From positions 1,178,001 through 1,242,000 of the forward strand of contig JAULSR010000009.1 in the NCBI GenBank assembly GCA_030512295.1: DNA of 64,000 bases, in the 5' to 3' direction. Positions 8,758-19,125 of the stretch are shown in pieces. Under the pieces are notes generated by a model. That model was not told the DNA's origin. It saw only the letters and a list, made by a program, of their open reading frames with translations, and did no database searches. Source of the stretch: Bombardia bombarda (taxonomy: Eukaryota; Ascomycota; Sordariomycetes; Sordariales; Lasiosphaeriaceae). The translations under genes were made by a program, and so were the position numbers. Each line of letters opens with the position of its first letter. Within the stretch, counting starts at the first letter, position 1.

Positions 8758-9354
8758 CGAGGATGCGTGGAATTTAATTTGGATGCGTGGAATTAATTTG
8801 GGAGGGAGGGAGGGTGGAAGGCCTCTACATCGTTTACCACTGTTTCTGTATGTCACTGTTTCTGTATGTGGGAATAGTTGGACATCGAAAAGCACTTAAT
8901 AGTCTGCTATAAAAATCAATTTATTACCCTCTTCGAAACAAACAGTCTGCTATGAAATCAAAACTCATTACCCTTTCTTCACTTCTCTGTGGTGTAGCAG
9001 TCAGCAACCCACTCAACCCAACATAGCTCATATCTTTCTCCCACTGGCCGTATTTAATTACCTCTTTTGTACATCACGACCCATTACAATCTATGAGTAA
9101 ACCCGCTTATCGAAACCCACAAATATCTTTGTTCTTGTAACCCTATGGCATGTGCATCACTTTTTACTTGGATAAGAAAGTTAACTAATCAGTAAATTAA
9201 TAGACCTACTCTCTCTCATAGTAATTGAGGACTGAAGGTAGTATCAAACTCGATCCGCCGACAAGTAACATCTCAAATCTACACGCTCGCCCAAACAATC
9301 AAAACCCCCCCCGCATTATCATTTCATATAACCAACGTTATTAAAGCCTGATAT
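8758..9354. other. Intergenic, no gene seen
   Basis: Contains the dispersed motif AGTCTGCTATGAAA with CATTACCCT (8895-8985), also found at 44645-44715. A duplicated GGATGCGTGGAATT lies just after the stop at 8757. The rest is AT-leaning unique sequence. Confidence 0.4.
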
Positions 9355-10247
9355 TCAACGTCTCCTCCCATTCTCCCCCCCACGCCCGGTCCACCCCTGC
9401 CACTCAGATAACAGTTTCCATGCCGCTTTTCTATAACGGCTGTCCCCTATGTTCCTATCACTGGCCATTCCGAGCTCCCATAGGCTCCTCATCGCCCGTA
9501 GAAGCCACAGGTCGCTGTCCATCTTCTCGTCAAATGCCTTCAGTATAATCAACCAGACATTTCCGCCTTCGGGAAGCTCCACCGAATCCACAAGCGCCGG
9601 GTTGACCTCGGGCCGGAGCTGCGTGATGTACGCCAGCACCATGAGAAGCCATACCCCGCGAATAAGAATTATTTTAGGGCCTTCCTCCGAGAAGGTCTCT
9701 ACCAGGGCCCTTAGGCTGGTGACGAGCGTCGGAAAACGGCCGAGGTAAAAGTCAAAGGCAGGCATGCCAGCCTTATGTGTTGCGCAGAGCATGAGAACCG
9801 ACAGGTCCGAGAGCTGCTGCAAAACGACCGCAATATCTCGACAGTCAAGCTTATGGACATAATCGAGAACAGCCGCCCTGGCACTCTGGTTGAGGAATAT
9901 GTTTGACACCTCGTGGTAGCCCGGGCCGGACTTCATCAGGCCGCTGAGCCGTCCATCATACGAGACGCGGCCTAGGATTTCTCCGGGCGGCAGGAGCTCA
10001 TGGGCTGACTGCGCAAGTTGAGCATGCGTCAGGAGGTCGTATATATGACTTGTCCAGTCCACCGCGGTCAGAGTCAAGGACTCGATCACCAAGGGCCCGG
10101 TATGAGATATGATGGTGTGAGAGTAAGACCAAGCAGCCTTACCATAAGAATTTCGTTGTGACGGTCTTCTGGTTGAAGCAAGGCGTGCTCAACATGTGTC
10201 CTTGCTAGCAGGCTGTCAAAGACAGCTCGGGATTCATGTTGACCCAT
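9355..10247 (-). CDS. Probable questin-oxidase/AflY-like (DUF4243) protein, two exons
   Basis: Exon 1 is 10247-10143 (35 codons, MGQHESRAVFDSLLARTHVE). The intron is 10142-10081, 62 bp, donor GTAAGG. Exon 2 is 10080-9355; both exons join in phase 0, giving about 276 residues. The acceptor reads CGAG rather than YAG, a weak point. The run GVWLLMVLAYITQLRPEVNP followed by a W-rich helical C-terminus resembles the end of the questin oxidase-like family, fungal Baeyer-Villiger-type enzymes of polyketide pathways, but those are usually over 400 residues, so this would be short or truncated. Assignment rests on recollection of the family pattern. A shared 5' module lies at 10300-10470, making this one of the non-transposon genes behind that module. 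Confidence 0.45.
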
Positions 10248-10289
10248 TTTGGTGTTAGTCTCTCTCTCTTAGTATGCCGGAGACACTTT

Positions 10290-10474
10290 GAGAAAGGGTC
10301 ATTAAAAAAGATTAAAGATGGGACGTAAGTTGAACGTATTTAATGTTTTATAGTCGAGGGTGGGTGTTATCTTTTTTTTAAAAAAAAATAAGTTGTTTAT
10401 ATTTTTTTTTAAAAGAGGTTTCACGAAAATAATTAATAAATGAGTTGTTTATGTTTTTTTTTTTTTTCCCGGAG
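10290..10474 (-). promoter_or_regulatory. Shared 5' module upstream of the DUF4243-like gene
   Basis: On the plus strand: AAAGATTAAAGATGGGACGT, AAGTTGAACGTATTTAATG, TTTTATAGTCGAGGG, T-tracts and ATAAATGAGTTGTTTATG. On the gene strand this places CTATAAAACATT about 100 bp upstream of the ATG at 10247. A solo LTR is inserted at the distal edge. Confidence 0.55.
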
Positions 10475-10839
10475 TGTTACGTGCTGAGTCGCTGGTGGCC
10501 GACCCGCGCGCATGAACCCCGCAGTAACTCTGGGATCCGACTGGCCGAAGGGACGGGAGGATAGAACGTTCCAGTCTCGGACATTAGCCAATCACTCAGG
10601 GCCTAGGAAGCGAGGGCCCCTAGGGAGCGAGCTGCAGATTGAAGCAGACACAACCTTATGATAACACGCTTCCATAGCTTTAGTTACTAGTCAGTAAACA
10701 AGGACTGTTCAGATTCAGCATCTACTTGTATCTTTTGACTACTACAACGACCTGTCCCAGTATCGTTGACTACTGTGTTTACCCGTGCCCTTGTCCGACA
10801 ATCGTCAGAAGCCCCTGTGACTACCCCCAGGTCGCAACA
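10475..10839. mobile_element. Solo LTR, second LTR family, with CGGAG target duplication
   Basis: 365 bp beginning TGTTACGTGCTGAGTCGC and ending CCAGGTCGCAACA. It is flanked by a perfect 5-bp duplication CGGAG (10470-10474 and 10840-10844). A second solo copy lies at 40857-41286. No internal region of this family was recognised in the window. Confidence 0.85.
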
Positions 10840-10920
10840 CGGAGGTTTTTTATTGATGCACGAAAATAACTCGGATATGCAGTTTTTATTTTATTTTTAA
10901 AAGAGGTTTCTCGGAAATAA

Positions 10921-11480
10921 TCACCATTCTTTGCCAATTATGGATACGAGATGGCCACCACCCATTTTGCAGTTGGAGCAGAAAAACTAGTGCCAAGAGC
11001 AGCCGTCCAGGCTGAAAGACTAAAAGACATGCACCAGGTGCGAGCTACTGGAGGCACCAGTCTTTAAGGCGGACAAGGTGTATTACCTCATCCGCAAAAA
11101 TCTCAGCGACCAAGCAACAAACTGGACTTCAAGAAAGTCGGACCCCCCAAAACTGGGGAAGCCATCTCCTTGAACAATTACGCGCTCGACTTGCCCAAGA
11201 CGATGCGTTTGAGGACCAACGTTTTCCATGTTTCTCTGCTTGTGTTTCTCTGCTTGTGTTTCTCTGCTTGTGTTTCTCTGCTTGTGTTTCTCTGCTTGAA
11301 CCAGCACCCCAGAAGCTGATGAGGAGGAATACGATGTGGAACAGCTTCTGGACTCCAGAATGGTTGCAAGACAACTGCAGTACTTAGTCAAGTGGGAAAA
11401 CTACCAACATAGTAGTAGTAATACATGGGAACGCGAATCGCGAAAAACCTCAACTGTCCTGAGAACTGTCCTGAGAAACT
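10921..11480 (+). pseudogene. Ty3/gypsy pol C-terminal relic with chromodomain
   Basis: Frame-broken plus-strand pieces read like the end of a chromovirus pol: VQAERLKDMHQ, VYYLIRKNLSD, NNYALDLPKTMRLR, TNVFHVSLL, then a chromodomain-like QLQYLVKWENYQHSSSNTWE. A 12-bp GTTTCTCTGCTT repeat expanded five times (11230-11299) separates the HVSLL motif from the chromodomain. Upstream RT and integrase are missing. Not the same subfamily as the element at 18844. Confidence 0.65.
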
Positions 11481-11499
11481 GGAGCAATGAAGGTTCGAC

Positions 11500-11903
11500 C
11501 ACCGGTCCTGACAAACACAGAAGGCAGGGGCCGTTGGTTGTTTGGGGCGGCAAAAACACGCTAGGAGGAAGGGGAGACCGATCTGTTGGCAGGAGGGGAG
11601 CAAACCTTCAATCCCCAGGCTCTGTTCGCGCGCTTCCGCGACGCCTCTTTCCGATCACTGATGGAGTTCGGTTTTGTGATGAGAACAAGGAGCTCCCGTC
11701 TTTTCCCTCTTGCTCGAGACGGGTCGGTCTCAGCAGCAGCAGCTTTGTCGACTACGGCACGTCAGCGACTCGCACGACAAGCCCGCGACTCGCACGACAA
11801 ACCCGCGACTGGGACTTGGGCTTGAGGTGCAGCGCACGTCAACGCGCCGTCGCACTAAAGGTGCCGACGAACGCACTCGCTACAACAAGTGGAGCGAGCG
11901 ACC
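11500..11903. other. No confident gene
   Basis: GC-rich sequence with several overlapping low-complexity open frames, including a duplicated CGACTCGCACGACAA (11767-11801). No family recognised. Confidence 0.3.
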
Positions 11904-12102
11904 AGGTAAAATCACGCAGGTAAATTCACGCAGGTAAAATCACGCAGGTAAAATCACGCAGGTAAAATCACGCAGGTAAAATCACGCAGGTAAAATCACG
12001 CAGGTAAAATCACGCAGGTAAAATCACGCAGGTAAAATCACGCAGGTAAAATCACGCAGCTAAGATCACGCAGCTAAGATCACGCAGGTAAAATCACGCA
12101 GG
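11904..12102. repeat. 14-bp minisatellite
   Basis: About fourteen copies of GCAGGTAAAATCAC in tandem, with two variant units (AGCTAAGATCACGC) near 12060-12085. Each unit contains CAGGTAAA, a splice-donor-like string. Confidence 0.8.
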
Positions 12103-12399
12103 TAGGCCCGCGACGAAGACATGAAGTGCACGGCATGTCAATAAGGATTTGGCCGTATCTTTCGATAGTTATGCCTAGCGACAGAAGCAACTCTTAGCAT
12201 TGCGGTTCCGTCGTTTCGCCATGACTAATCGATGCGTGAGGAAGGGATGTAGGGAGGAAAAACTCAGCTGGATAGAATCAAACTAAAAAAAATTGGGCGT
12301 GGCTGCCAGGTCGCAACACAGAGAACTTTTTCCGCATATAGAGAGCAAAGAATAGACTAATAATAATACCGCTCGCGCGAACGATCGAAAATGTTACGG

Positions 12400-13374
12400 G
12401 GTTACTTACGCCTTGACTTTTTTCCTTGATTTTTTTTCTCGATCATCACTCTTCTCCGCGGCTTTTTCGGCGACCGGCGGTCATCACGACCTGTAAGCAG
12501 CGCTCCATGTAAGCAGTCAAGTCTGGAGTCAGTCGGGAAAGGCCAGCCCATTTTTTTTCTCCCCACTTTTAACCCACAAAAAAGCTTGGGCCAGCACATT
12601 ACGCGTTTTTTCGTCCACAAAAAAGCTCGGGCACCCGTGCGTGACGTTTTTTAAAAGTCAAAATTTTATTTGTTATTTGAGCGATTTGAGCCTGACTGAG
12701 TGAGCTCAAGGGAGCTGTAGCCAAAATACCCGATTCGGGAGTCAACAACTTGGGGATGCAGCCAGGCGCCTGTATGCCTAGTTGCCCTCAAGCCACTTTA
12801 TTCCTATGCCAACTCCTGCAGCAGGCACAACAGTGCGTGGATGGAGTCATCTTTGAGTTGATTGCCTCTGCGTGGAAATAACTAGCTTGGCCGCACTGAA
12901 AAAGCCTCTCGCATTCCGATGACATCGGTATGTGGGGATATTTTCATCATCAAAGAATGCCCTGAACGTAGAAATAATAAGGGCACCCCTGCTCCTCATC
13001 AAGGTATCGATCAACCAGTATTACGTTGTAGCGATGAACTTCACAAAACAATGGCTTCCGGCCCTCGAAACCTTTTGGTGATCCCCTTTTGAGAGGTTCA
13101 AGGATGCCGAGGATAGATGACAAAATCGACCAATCTTGAGCATCGAGAGAAAACTATCGCGGCGTTGAGGACTTTTCCGGGACGTAATGAACCAAGTTGT
13201 GGTGTGTTTTCCGACTGGCGACAGGATTGCTGGGAACATGGGGATTTTCGCTGCAAATTTGATCCAAAAGTGGGCGGGCATGAATTGAATTGCTTGAATT
13301 GTGGGCCAACTTGGCTTGGCTTACTTGGAGCGCTGCCTGTAAGCATCATATTTCCACCCATTCTTAACTCATAA
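12400..13374 (-). pseudogene. Probable hAT transposase relic
   Basis: Broken minus-strand frames. Around 12780-12960 pieces read FSAAKLVISTQRQST then IHALLCLLQELA, matching the pattern of the hAT C-terminal dimerisation domain (FS.A....S..R......AL.CL..W). 13021-13374 holds further open but interrupted frames. Several stops and frameshifts; no intact ORF or terminal repeats found. Family call is tentative. Confidence 0.35.
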
Positions 13375-14142
13375 CCTCATCCGCAAGGGTCCGCGAGCTA
13401 TGCGCCTCCACTGTCGGCACCTAATTAGATCCCCAATGTAATCAAGCTCCCTCTCCCTTTTCTCCTTTCTGTCCTGCTCCTGCTGCTCCCAGAGCTCAAA
13501 CGAAGCCACATCCTGCCGTACGTACATGGCCGCGATAGCGCGGAAGGTTTCCCAGTCGAAGTACTTAACAGGGCGGCCGTAGCGCTCCAGATCATCCTCC
13601 GTCAGCCAATCTCTGTGATAGCCCTTGAGCTCGACGCTAGGCTGGCACTCGTCCAGGGCGCGGTTGACGGCCCTGAGGTCGAGAATCTGCACCCATCGTT
13701 TCTCCTCTCGGTCGTAGGTATGAGCGGGCTGGCTCCGCCACCAAACCTCGCGAATCAGCTTCCCTTCGCCTGGGTGGCTTTTGATGAGGTTGCTCCACTC
13801 GTCTGGCGAGAGGCATATTGTTTTCGGTGTGGTGGCGTCGCCGTCTTCCGAGCTAGCAGCTTGTGTCGAAGCCAGTGTTGGCATCGGAGCTTGTGTTGAA
13901 GCTGGTGTTGGCATCGGAGCTTGTGTCGAGGCTGGTGTTGGCATCGGAGCTGGTGTCGAATCTTGTGTCGAATCTTGCGTCGAATCTGGTGTCGGATCTT
14001 GTGTCGGAGTTGGTGTCAAAGTCCGGCTGCGTGGCGGGGAAAGAGTATTATTGTCGGACACGCATTGTGCAAGGACAAATACGAAGACTAGACCGCTGAG
14101 GAACCCAGCATTAAAGGATTGGTGGTGGACTTGTGAGGCCAT
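13369..14142 (-). CDS. Probable secreted or membrane-anchored Thr/Pro-rich protein
   Basis: The frame extends upstream to 14295, but the ATG at 14142 is preferred: it places a hydrophobic segment (residues about 11-27, GFLSGLVFVFVLAQC) right behind a short N-terminus, as in a signal peptide or anchor. Residues about 38-92 are a Thr/Pro/Ser/Gln repeat (TQDSTQDST and PMPTPASTQA), a likely O-glycosylated spacer. The C-terminal 160 residues are non-repetitive, with ICLSPDEWSNLIKSHPGEG, VWWRSQPAHTYDREEKRW and a charged helix WEQQEQDRKEKRERELDYI. 258 residues. Family not recognised; possibly a candidate effector or surface protein. Confidence 0.55.
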   Translation of the reverse strand: MASQVHHQSFNAGFLSGLVFVFVLAQCVSDNNTLSPPRSRTLTPTPTQDPTPDSTQDSTQDSTPAPMPTPASTQAPMPTPASTQAPMPTLASTQAASSEDGDATTPKTICLSPDEWSNLIKSHPGEGKLIREVWWRSQPAHTYDREEKRWVQILDLRAVNRALDECQPSVELKGYHRDWLTEDDLERYGRPVKYFDWETFRAIAAMYVRQDVASFELWEQQEQDRKEKRERELDYIGDLIRCRQWRRIARGPLRMRL

Positions 14143-14224
14143 CGTGTGTGGGATCTTGTGTGGGATCTTGTGTGGAGGCAGCGGGGTCGAAAAAGTATGG
14201 TGCTGGAGAGCGATATGCCGTGAT

Positions 14225-14282
14225 GGATTGTGGAAGAAGGATTGTGGAAGAAGGATTGTGGAAGAAGGATTGTGGAAGAAGA
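14225..14282. repeat. 14-bp AAGAAGGATTGTGG repeat
   Basis: Four head-to-tail units upstream of the ATG at 14142, probably in the leader of the minus-strand gene. Confidence 0.7.
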
Positions 14283-14410
14283 GAATCCAGGGCAAAGGGC
14301 AAAGCTATCTGAGGCGGCTGTGTGTAGGTAGGAAAATGAACCTGGATCCCCTGTGGGGAAGTGGCGCACCCTGTGTAACTATAGGGCCAGGTGGGTCCAG
14401 GTTTAGTGTA
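14283..14410 (-). promoter_or_regulatory. Dispersed promoter-like segment upstream of the 14142 gene
   Basis: Its reverse complement matches 4062-4215 in block order (GGACCCACCT, ACACAGGGTGCGCCA, GGTTCATTTTCCTACCTACA). It lies just upstream of the minus-strand gene, so it may be that gene's promoter. A TATAAAAGG box occurs nearby at 14540 on the other strand. Confidence 0.4.
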
Positions 14411-14649
14411 CATTTTGTGTTGTTGCCGAGTCTGCCTTCGCCTAGAAGCAGTGTAAAAGGTCTTGAAAGGAATGGAGAGCTGACGGAAGCGCCAGCCAAA
14501 AAAAAAATTTCCTTCCTTCCTTGTTCTTTCCTGTCTAGATATTATAAAAGGCAGGCGGTGATGAGACCACGAGCAGCTTGCGGAGGCGGTCAGGATGTTG
14601 CTGCCTGAAAATACAGGTGTCTTCTGACAGTGGCCTTACTGCCTCCATA

Positions 14650-14829
14650 CATCGTATACTCATTACCCTCCTCGAAAACTTAACCCCTTCGAAAGACTTA
14701 ACCTTCCTTTTATATTTATTTAAAAACGTATAATATACTCGGTTATAACTTTTTAATATAAAAAAACTTAATTATAATTATTTTTTAAATAATATTTTTT
14801 TATTAAAATTTTACTTTTAATTTTTATAA
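14650..14829. other. Start of the AT-rich RIP block
   Basis: Composition changes abruptly at about 14690 from GC-balanced to strongly AT-rich, TpA-rich sequence. No open frames of note. The block continues, apart from the intact retrotransposon and solo LTRs, to about 28.9 kb. Confidence 0.7.
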
Positions 14830-15400
14830 TTTTAATAGCGTTAAATAAGTTATTTTTTATTATAAATATTAATGTTAAATTTACGATTAATTAGAGGCAT
14901 ATAGCCGTTAAGCTGTGACGGCTGTGATTGGTCGACAGGATGCAAAACAGTGGGGATTGGTTACGTGTCCTAGGAACCCCTCTAAACACCACCCACTTCC
15001 TGTCCCCGTAGTTCGTGATCCTTTTATATAGATAAGCAGATTAATACAACAATAATAACCCCCAACCCGTTCTTTATTATTACTATAGTAACTAGTACGA
15101 ATAACCTTATTATTTTAATAATTAAAATAATAAGGTTATTTATATTAGTTACTATAGTAACCGTAGAGAACGGGTTAGTTAAGGGTTATTATTATTATAT
15201 TAATTTATTTATTTATATAAAAAGATTACGAATTACGGGGATAAGAAGTGGATGGTGTTTAAAGGGGTTTCTAAGACACGTAACTAGCTCCTTATTGTTT
15301 TGCATACCTTTTATCCTATCGACCAATTATAGCCGTCACAGCTTAACGGCTATATGCTTTTAATTGATTATAAATTCGATATTAATAATCTTTTACTTTT
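14830..15400. repeat. Large imperfect palindrome (about 270-bp arms)
   Basis: The left arm carries GCATATAGCCGTTAAGCTGT, GGTTACGTGTCC, TAAACACCA.CCACTTC and CCCGTAGTTCGTGATC. The right arm carries their reverse complements in mirror order up to ACAGCTTAACGGCTATATGC (15338-15357). The centre is near 15127 in an AT palindrome. Arms differ mainly by C/T and G/A transitions. The core 14897-15357 is clear; outer parts match weakly. Probably two RIP-mutated copies of one repeat in head-to-head orientation, or a foldback element. Confidence 0.8.
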
Positions 15401-15735
15401 TTTAACGACTAACTTCCTCCCTTATTAAGGGCTTTATTATTTATTATCTTTTTTATTTCGTTTAACGGAAGCTTGAATTCTTACCTTTAACGTATTATTA
15501 TTAATAAGGGCCTATAAGGACTAGTTAAATATTAACTTCGTTATTACGTCGGCCGGGTTATCGTTTCCGTTAATTTAATAAACTTTAAAGATTTCTTACT
15601 TTTTATATGCTTACCTTATACTTATAATATCTATCATGAGCCGCTTTTCTTTCGTAGTGCCTAGCTTTATTAAGCATTCGTATAAAGAGAAAAAGTTAAT
15701 ATAAATAATTATAAGGATGCTCGGAATATATTATA

Positions 15736-17257
15736 GGCCTAGCCCGCTCCTAAGCGTAAAATAGTTTATGGGGTACTAGCGCCTTAGCGCTAAGGCACTA
15801 GCACGTGATAGCTCCTTAGTTAACATTTTAATTAATACCTTAGTTAGCTTTCTTAAAGATAAAACCTTAGCTTAAGCACTTAGATAATTAGTTCCGGCGT
15901 GTAACTATAATTATTATAAAGTGTACCTAAGGTTTAGCTTATTATAGTTAGTTGCACCTTAATTATATTACGCGTAATTATTTTCTTATAATTTTTTTAA
16001 GATTATTAAAAAGCTTTTTTTTTACGTTATTATAAAATTCCTTTTATATTTTCGCCGACCAAACGGTTATAAAATGTTTATGTATAACGCAATATATTAA
16101 AGCTTTCTTAAAAGATCGGTTCGGGCGCTTTATTAGCGTGTTGTATTTTTAAACTTAATAATTAAAATAATTTATTTATTATTAAAATTTTTAATTAATT
16201 AAAGCATTTAATTAAATATTATTAATATTTTTAAAACTATAATTATAATTTAAATTAATAATTACGATTAACTCTTTAATAAGATAAGTATTTTAATATT
16301 TATATTTATATTAATTAAACTAAATTAACTTATTATAATTATTTTTACTTTACTTATAAGCTTTCTAATTACGGATCCCCCCTTTTAAGCAACTTAGAAA
16401 GTAACTTTTATAAAATACCTCGAAAAACTTAGCTTTTTTTATTTCGCCTAAGTTTTAAATAATATAAATAATAATATAAATCATTTATTTATTATTACGG
16501 GCCTAGCCCGCTCCTAGGCGTGGAATAGTTCGTGGGGTACTAGCGCCTTAGCGCTAAGGCACTAGCACGTAATAGCCCTTTAGTTAGCATCTTAATTAAT
16601 ACCTTAATTAGCTTTCTTAAGGATAAAACCCTAGCTTAGGCACCCGGATAATTAATTCCGGCGTATAACTATAATTATTATAAAGTATATTTAAAGTTTA
16701 ACCCGTTATAATTAATTATACTTTAATTATATTACGCGTAATTATTTTTTTATAATTTTTTCGAAATTATTAAAAAGCTTTTTTCTTATATTATTATAAG
16801 ATCCCTTTTATATTTTCGCCGACCGAATAGTCGCGAAGTGTTTACGTATAGCGTAACATATTAAAACTTTCCTAAAAGACCGGTTCGGGCGTTTTATTAA
16901 CGTGCTATATCTTTAAACCTAGCAATTAAAACGACTTATTTACTATTAAAAATTCTTAACTAATTAAAGCATTTAACTAAGTATTATTAATACTTTTAAA
17001 ACTATAATTATAATTTAAATTAATAATTATAATTAACCCCTTAATAAAATAAACACTCTAATACTTATATTTATATTAACTAAGCTAAACTAGCTTATTA
17101 TAACTATTTTTACTTTACTTACAAGCCCCCCGGCTACGGATCCTCCCTTTTAAATAACTTAAAAAGCAACTCTTATAAAATACTTTAAAAGATTTAGCCT
17201 TTCTTACTTCGCTTAAGCCTTAAGTAATATAAATAATAATACAAATTATTTATTTAT
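15736..17257. repeat. Tandem direct duplication, 764-bp period, RIP-mutated
   Basis: Copy 1 is 15736-16499 and copy 2 16500-17257. Both begin GGCCTAGCCCGCTCCTA and contain the palindrome GCCTTAGCGCTAAGGC, the segment TTTTCGCCGACC and a TACGGATCC near the end. They differ almost entirely by transitions. The first 250 bp resemble, in reverse, 39610-39770, which is not mutated and carries GCCTTGGCGCCAAGGC. Confidence 0.8.
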
Positions 17258-18370
17258 TAATTAGCTCTTTTTTAAGTTCGTTATAAAAACTATTGAATTA
17301 ATTAAAAAGAACGAAAATAATATAAATTTTAAAACCTTTTAAAGCATCTTTATTTAAATTAATATCGTTATAAGAATTATTATCGATTAAAAAAATACTT
17401 TCGTTAATTAAAAAAATAAATACCTTTTATAAATTAATAAGTTTAAAGAAAAATTTATAATATTATAAATTAACGTTATTAATTTTATTAATAAAAATAT
17501 TAACTTTATTAAAGAAAGTAATAAATTATAAATTATTTATTAAAAGGTTATAATTAAAAATAATATTTATTAAAAGAATTTAAAAAACTTTATAATTTAA
17601 GTTAATAATATTTAAATTTAAATTAATTAAATTTAAATTAAATATAATAGAATAATTATTAAAATTAATAACCTTTATAATAAAAAAACCCCCGTTTTTA
17701 ATATTTTAATTCTTTAATCCTTTTAATAACGCCCGCTTTTAAAATTTAAAGCTTTTATAAAAAAAATAAAAACGTTATAAAAAATTAATTTATTTTTAAA
17801 AATTAAAAAAGTAAAATTTTAAATTATTTTATTTTTAATTTATATTATTTTTTTAACGAATATATTAAACTTATTTTTATAAACGTTTATTTAAAAAGTA
17901 AAGTAATAATTAATATTTATAAAAAAATAATTAATATTAAAATTAACGAGTATTTTTTAATTTTTTAATAATAAAAAATAATAATAGCTTTTTTTAAAAT
18001 GCTTATTAATTGTTTTATAAACGCGGCTTTTTTTAAAATGCTTATTAATTATTTTATAAACATTAATATAATTATAAAAATATAAGTAAAATTTAATAAA
18101 TTTATTTAATTAAACGAGTTTTTTAAATTTATTATTTTTTTTTAAAAATTTAATATTTTAATTAATATTATAAATATAAACTTATTTAATAAAATTATTT
18201 ATTTTATATAAAAGATTTTAATAAAAATATATAAGTTTTTAAATTATAATTTTAATTTTTTAAATAATAAAAATTATAAAAAATAATATAATTATTTTAT
18301 TAGTTTAATAATTAATAAAAAAAAGTTAAAAATTATTAATGGAATTAATAAAACTTAAATAATTAATAAC
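17258..18370. other. Extremely AT-rich RIP-like sequence, no gene recognisable
   Basis: Almost pure A/T with occasional CG dinucleotides. A direct repeat TTTTTTTAAAATGCTTATTA occurs at about 17990 and 18030. Any coding content has been destroyed. Confidence 0.6.
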
Positions 18371-18375
18371 CTAAG

Positions 18376-18404
18376 TAACCCTAACCCTAACCCTAACCCT
18401 AACC
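18376..18404. repeat. Interstitial telomeric repeat
   Basis: About 4.7 perfect units of TAACCC (the C-strand of the common fungal telomere repeat TTAGGG), embedded in RIP-mutated DNA with AT-rich sequence on both sides. Units are unmutated although surrounding C residues are nearly absent. Confidence 0.9.
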
Positions 18405-18843
18405 GATAATATAAAAAATAAATTTTTTATTAAAATTTTTATTTATTTAAAATATTTCGCTTTTATAAAAGTTATATTTTATTATAATTATTATTAAACT
18501 TTTTAATAAATTTTTTTATTTATTTTAATTTATATTTTTTTAATAAGCTTATATATATAAATTATTTTTTATTATTAATTTATTTTTTATTATTAACTTT
18601 ATAAATATTAATTATTTAAAATTTAATTTAATAAATTTATATATATAAATTATTTATTATTATAAAGTTATTTTTATAAAAAAAAATAAATACGCTTAAT
18701 TAAAATAATTATAATAAAAATAATTAAAAAAGCGAATAATAATTAATATTAATATAAAACTTTAACCTAGCTCTCGTAAAAAGAAATAAACGAAAGTTAT
18801 TATTTATATATATAATTAATAAAATAACTAATATATACTTAAA

Positions 18844-19078
18844 TGTAAGGACATCGGACATCCCCAAGCACATGCCAAAGCATCCCCAAGCACATGCCAG
18901 TTATCCTACCAACTGTGTATATAAGCAGCGGCCCTCGCCCACCTTCCGTTGCGAGGGCCAGGTTGAAGTCTTACGCCAATACCAGTCATTGCTCGCCTTC
19001 CTAATTACCTTCATTGCTCGCCTGCCCAGTTGTCTTCATTGTGACCACCTTGATCAGGCGTACCTGCCTTCTCTTACA
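18844..19078 (+). repeat. 5' LTR
   Basis: Contains a tandem 22-bp unit (CCCCAAGCACATGCC core, two copies), a TATA element TATATAA at 18918, a 9-bp-stem hairpin (18930-18959), and two related GCTCGCCT units near 19014. Copy number of the 22-bp unit varies between LTRs in the window: one at 28234, two here, three in the RIP-mutated LTRs. Confidence 0.95.
18918..18968 (+). promoter_or_regulatory. LTR core promoter, hairpin and putative self-primer
   Basis: TATATAA (18918-18924), then a perfect hairpin GGCCCTCGC/GCGAGGGCC with an 11-12 nt loop (18930-18959), then AGGTTGAAG (18960-18968). The last nine bases are exactly complementary to CTTCAACCT just past the LTR (19082-19090). Confidence 0.5.
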
Positions 19079-19081
19079 ATT

Positions 19082-19090
19082 CTTCAACCT
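19082..19090 (+). promoter_or_regulatory. Putative primer-binding site (self-priming type)
   Basis: CTTCAACCT starts three bases after the 5' LTR and pairs over nine bases with AGGTTGAAG inside the LTR (18960-18968). I see no tRNA 3'-end complement there. Tf1 of fission yeast, a related chromovirus, primes from the 5' end of its own transcript, and this arrangement would fit the same mechanism. Confidence 0.45.
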
Positions 19091-19125
19091 CCATATACCA
19101 CACGGTAACGATCGAGCCGGTCACT

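Noticed and set aside
11904..12102. Possible CRISPR-like array (regular repeats)
   Set aside because: Units are contiguous 14-bp repeats with no spacers; the organism is a fungus.
12300..12322. LTR end of the second family (CCAGGTCGCAACA)
   Set aside because: Terminal 13 bases match, but no corresponding LTR body, start or target duplication was found; kept only as a note.
18376..18404. True chromosome end
   Set aside because: Only about 29 bp of telomeric repeat with kilobases of continuous sequence on both sides, including a retrotransposon relic to the right.
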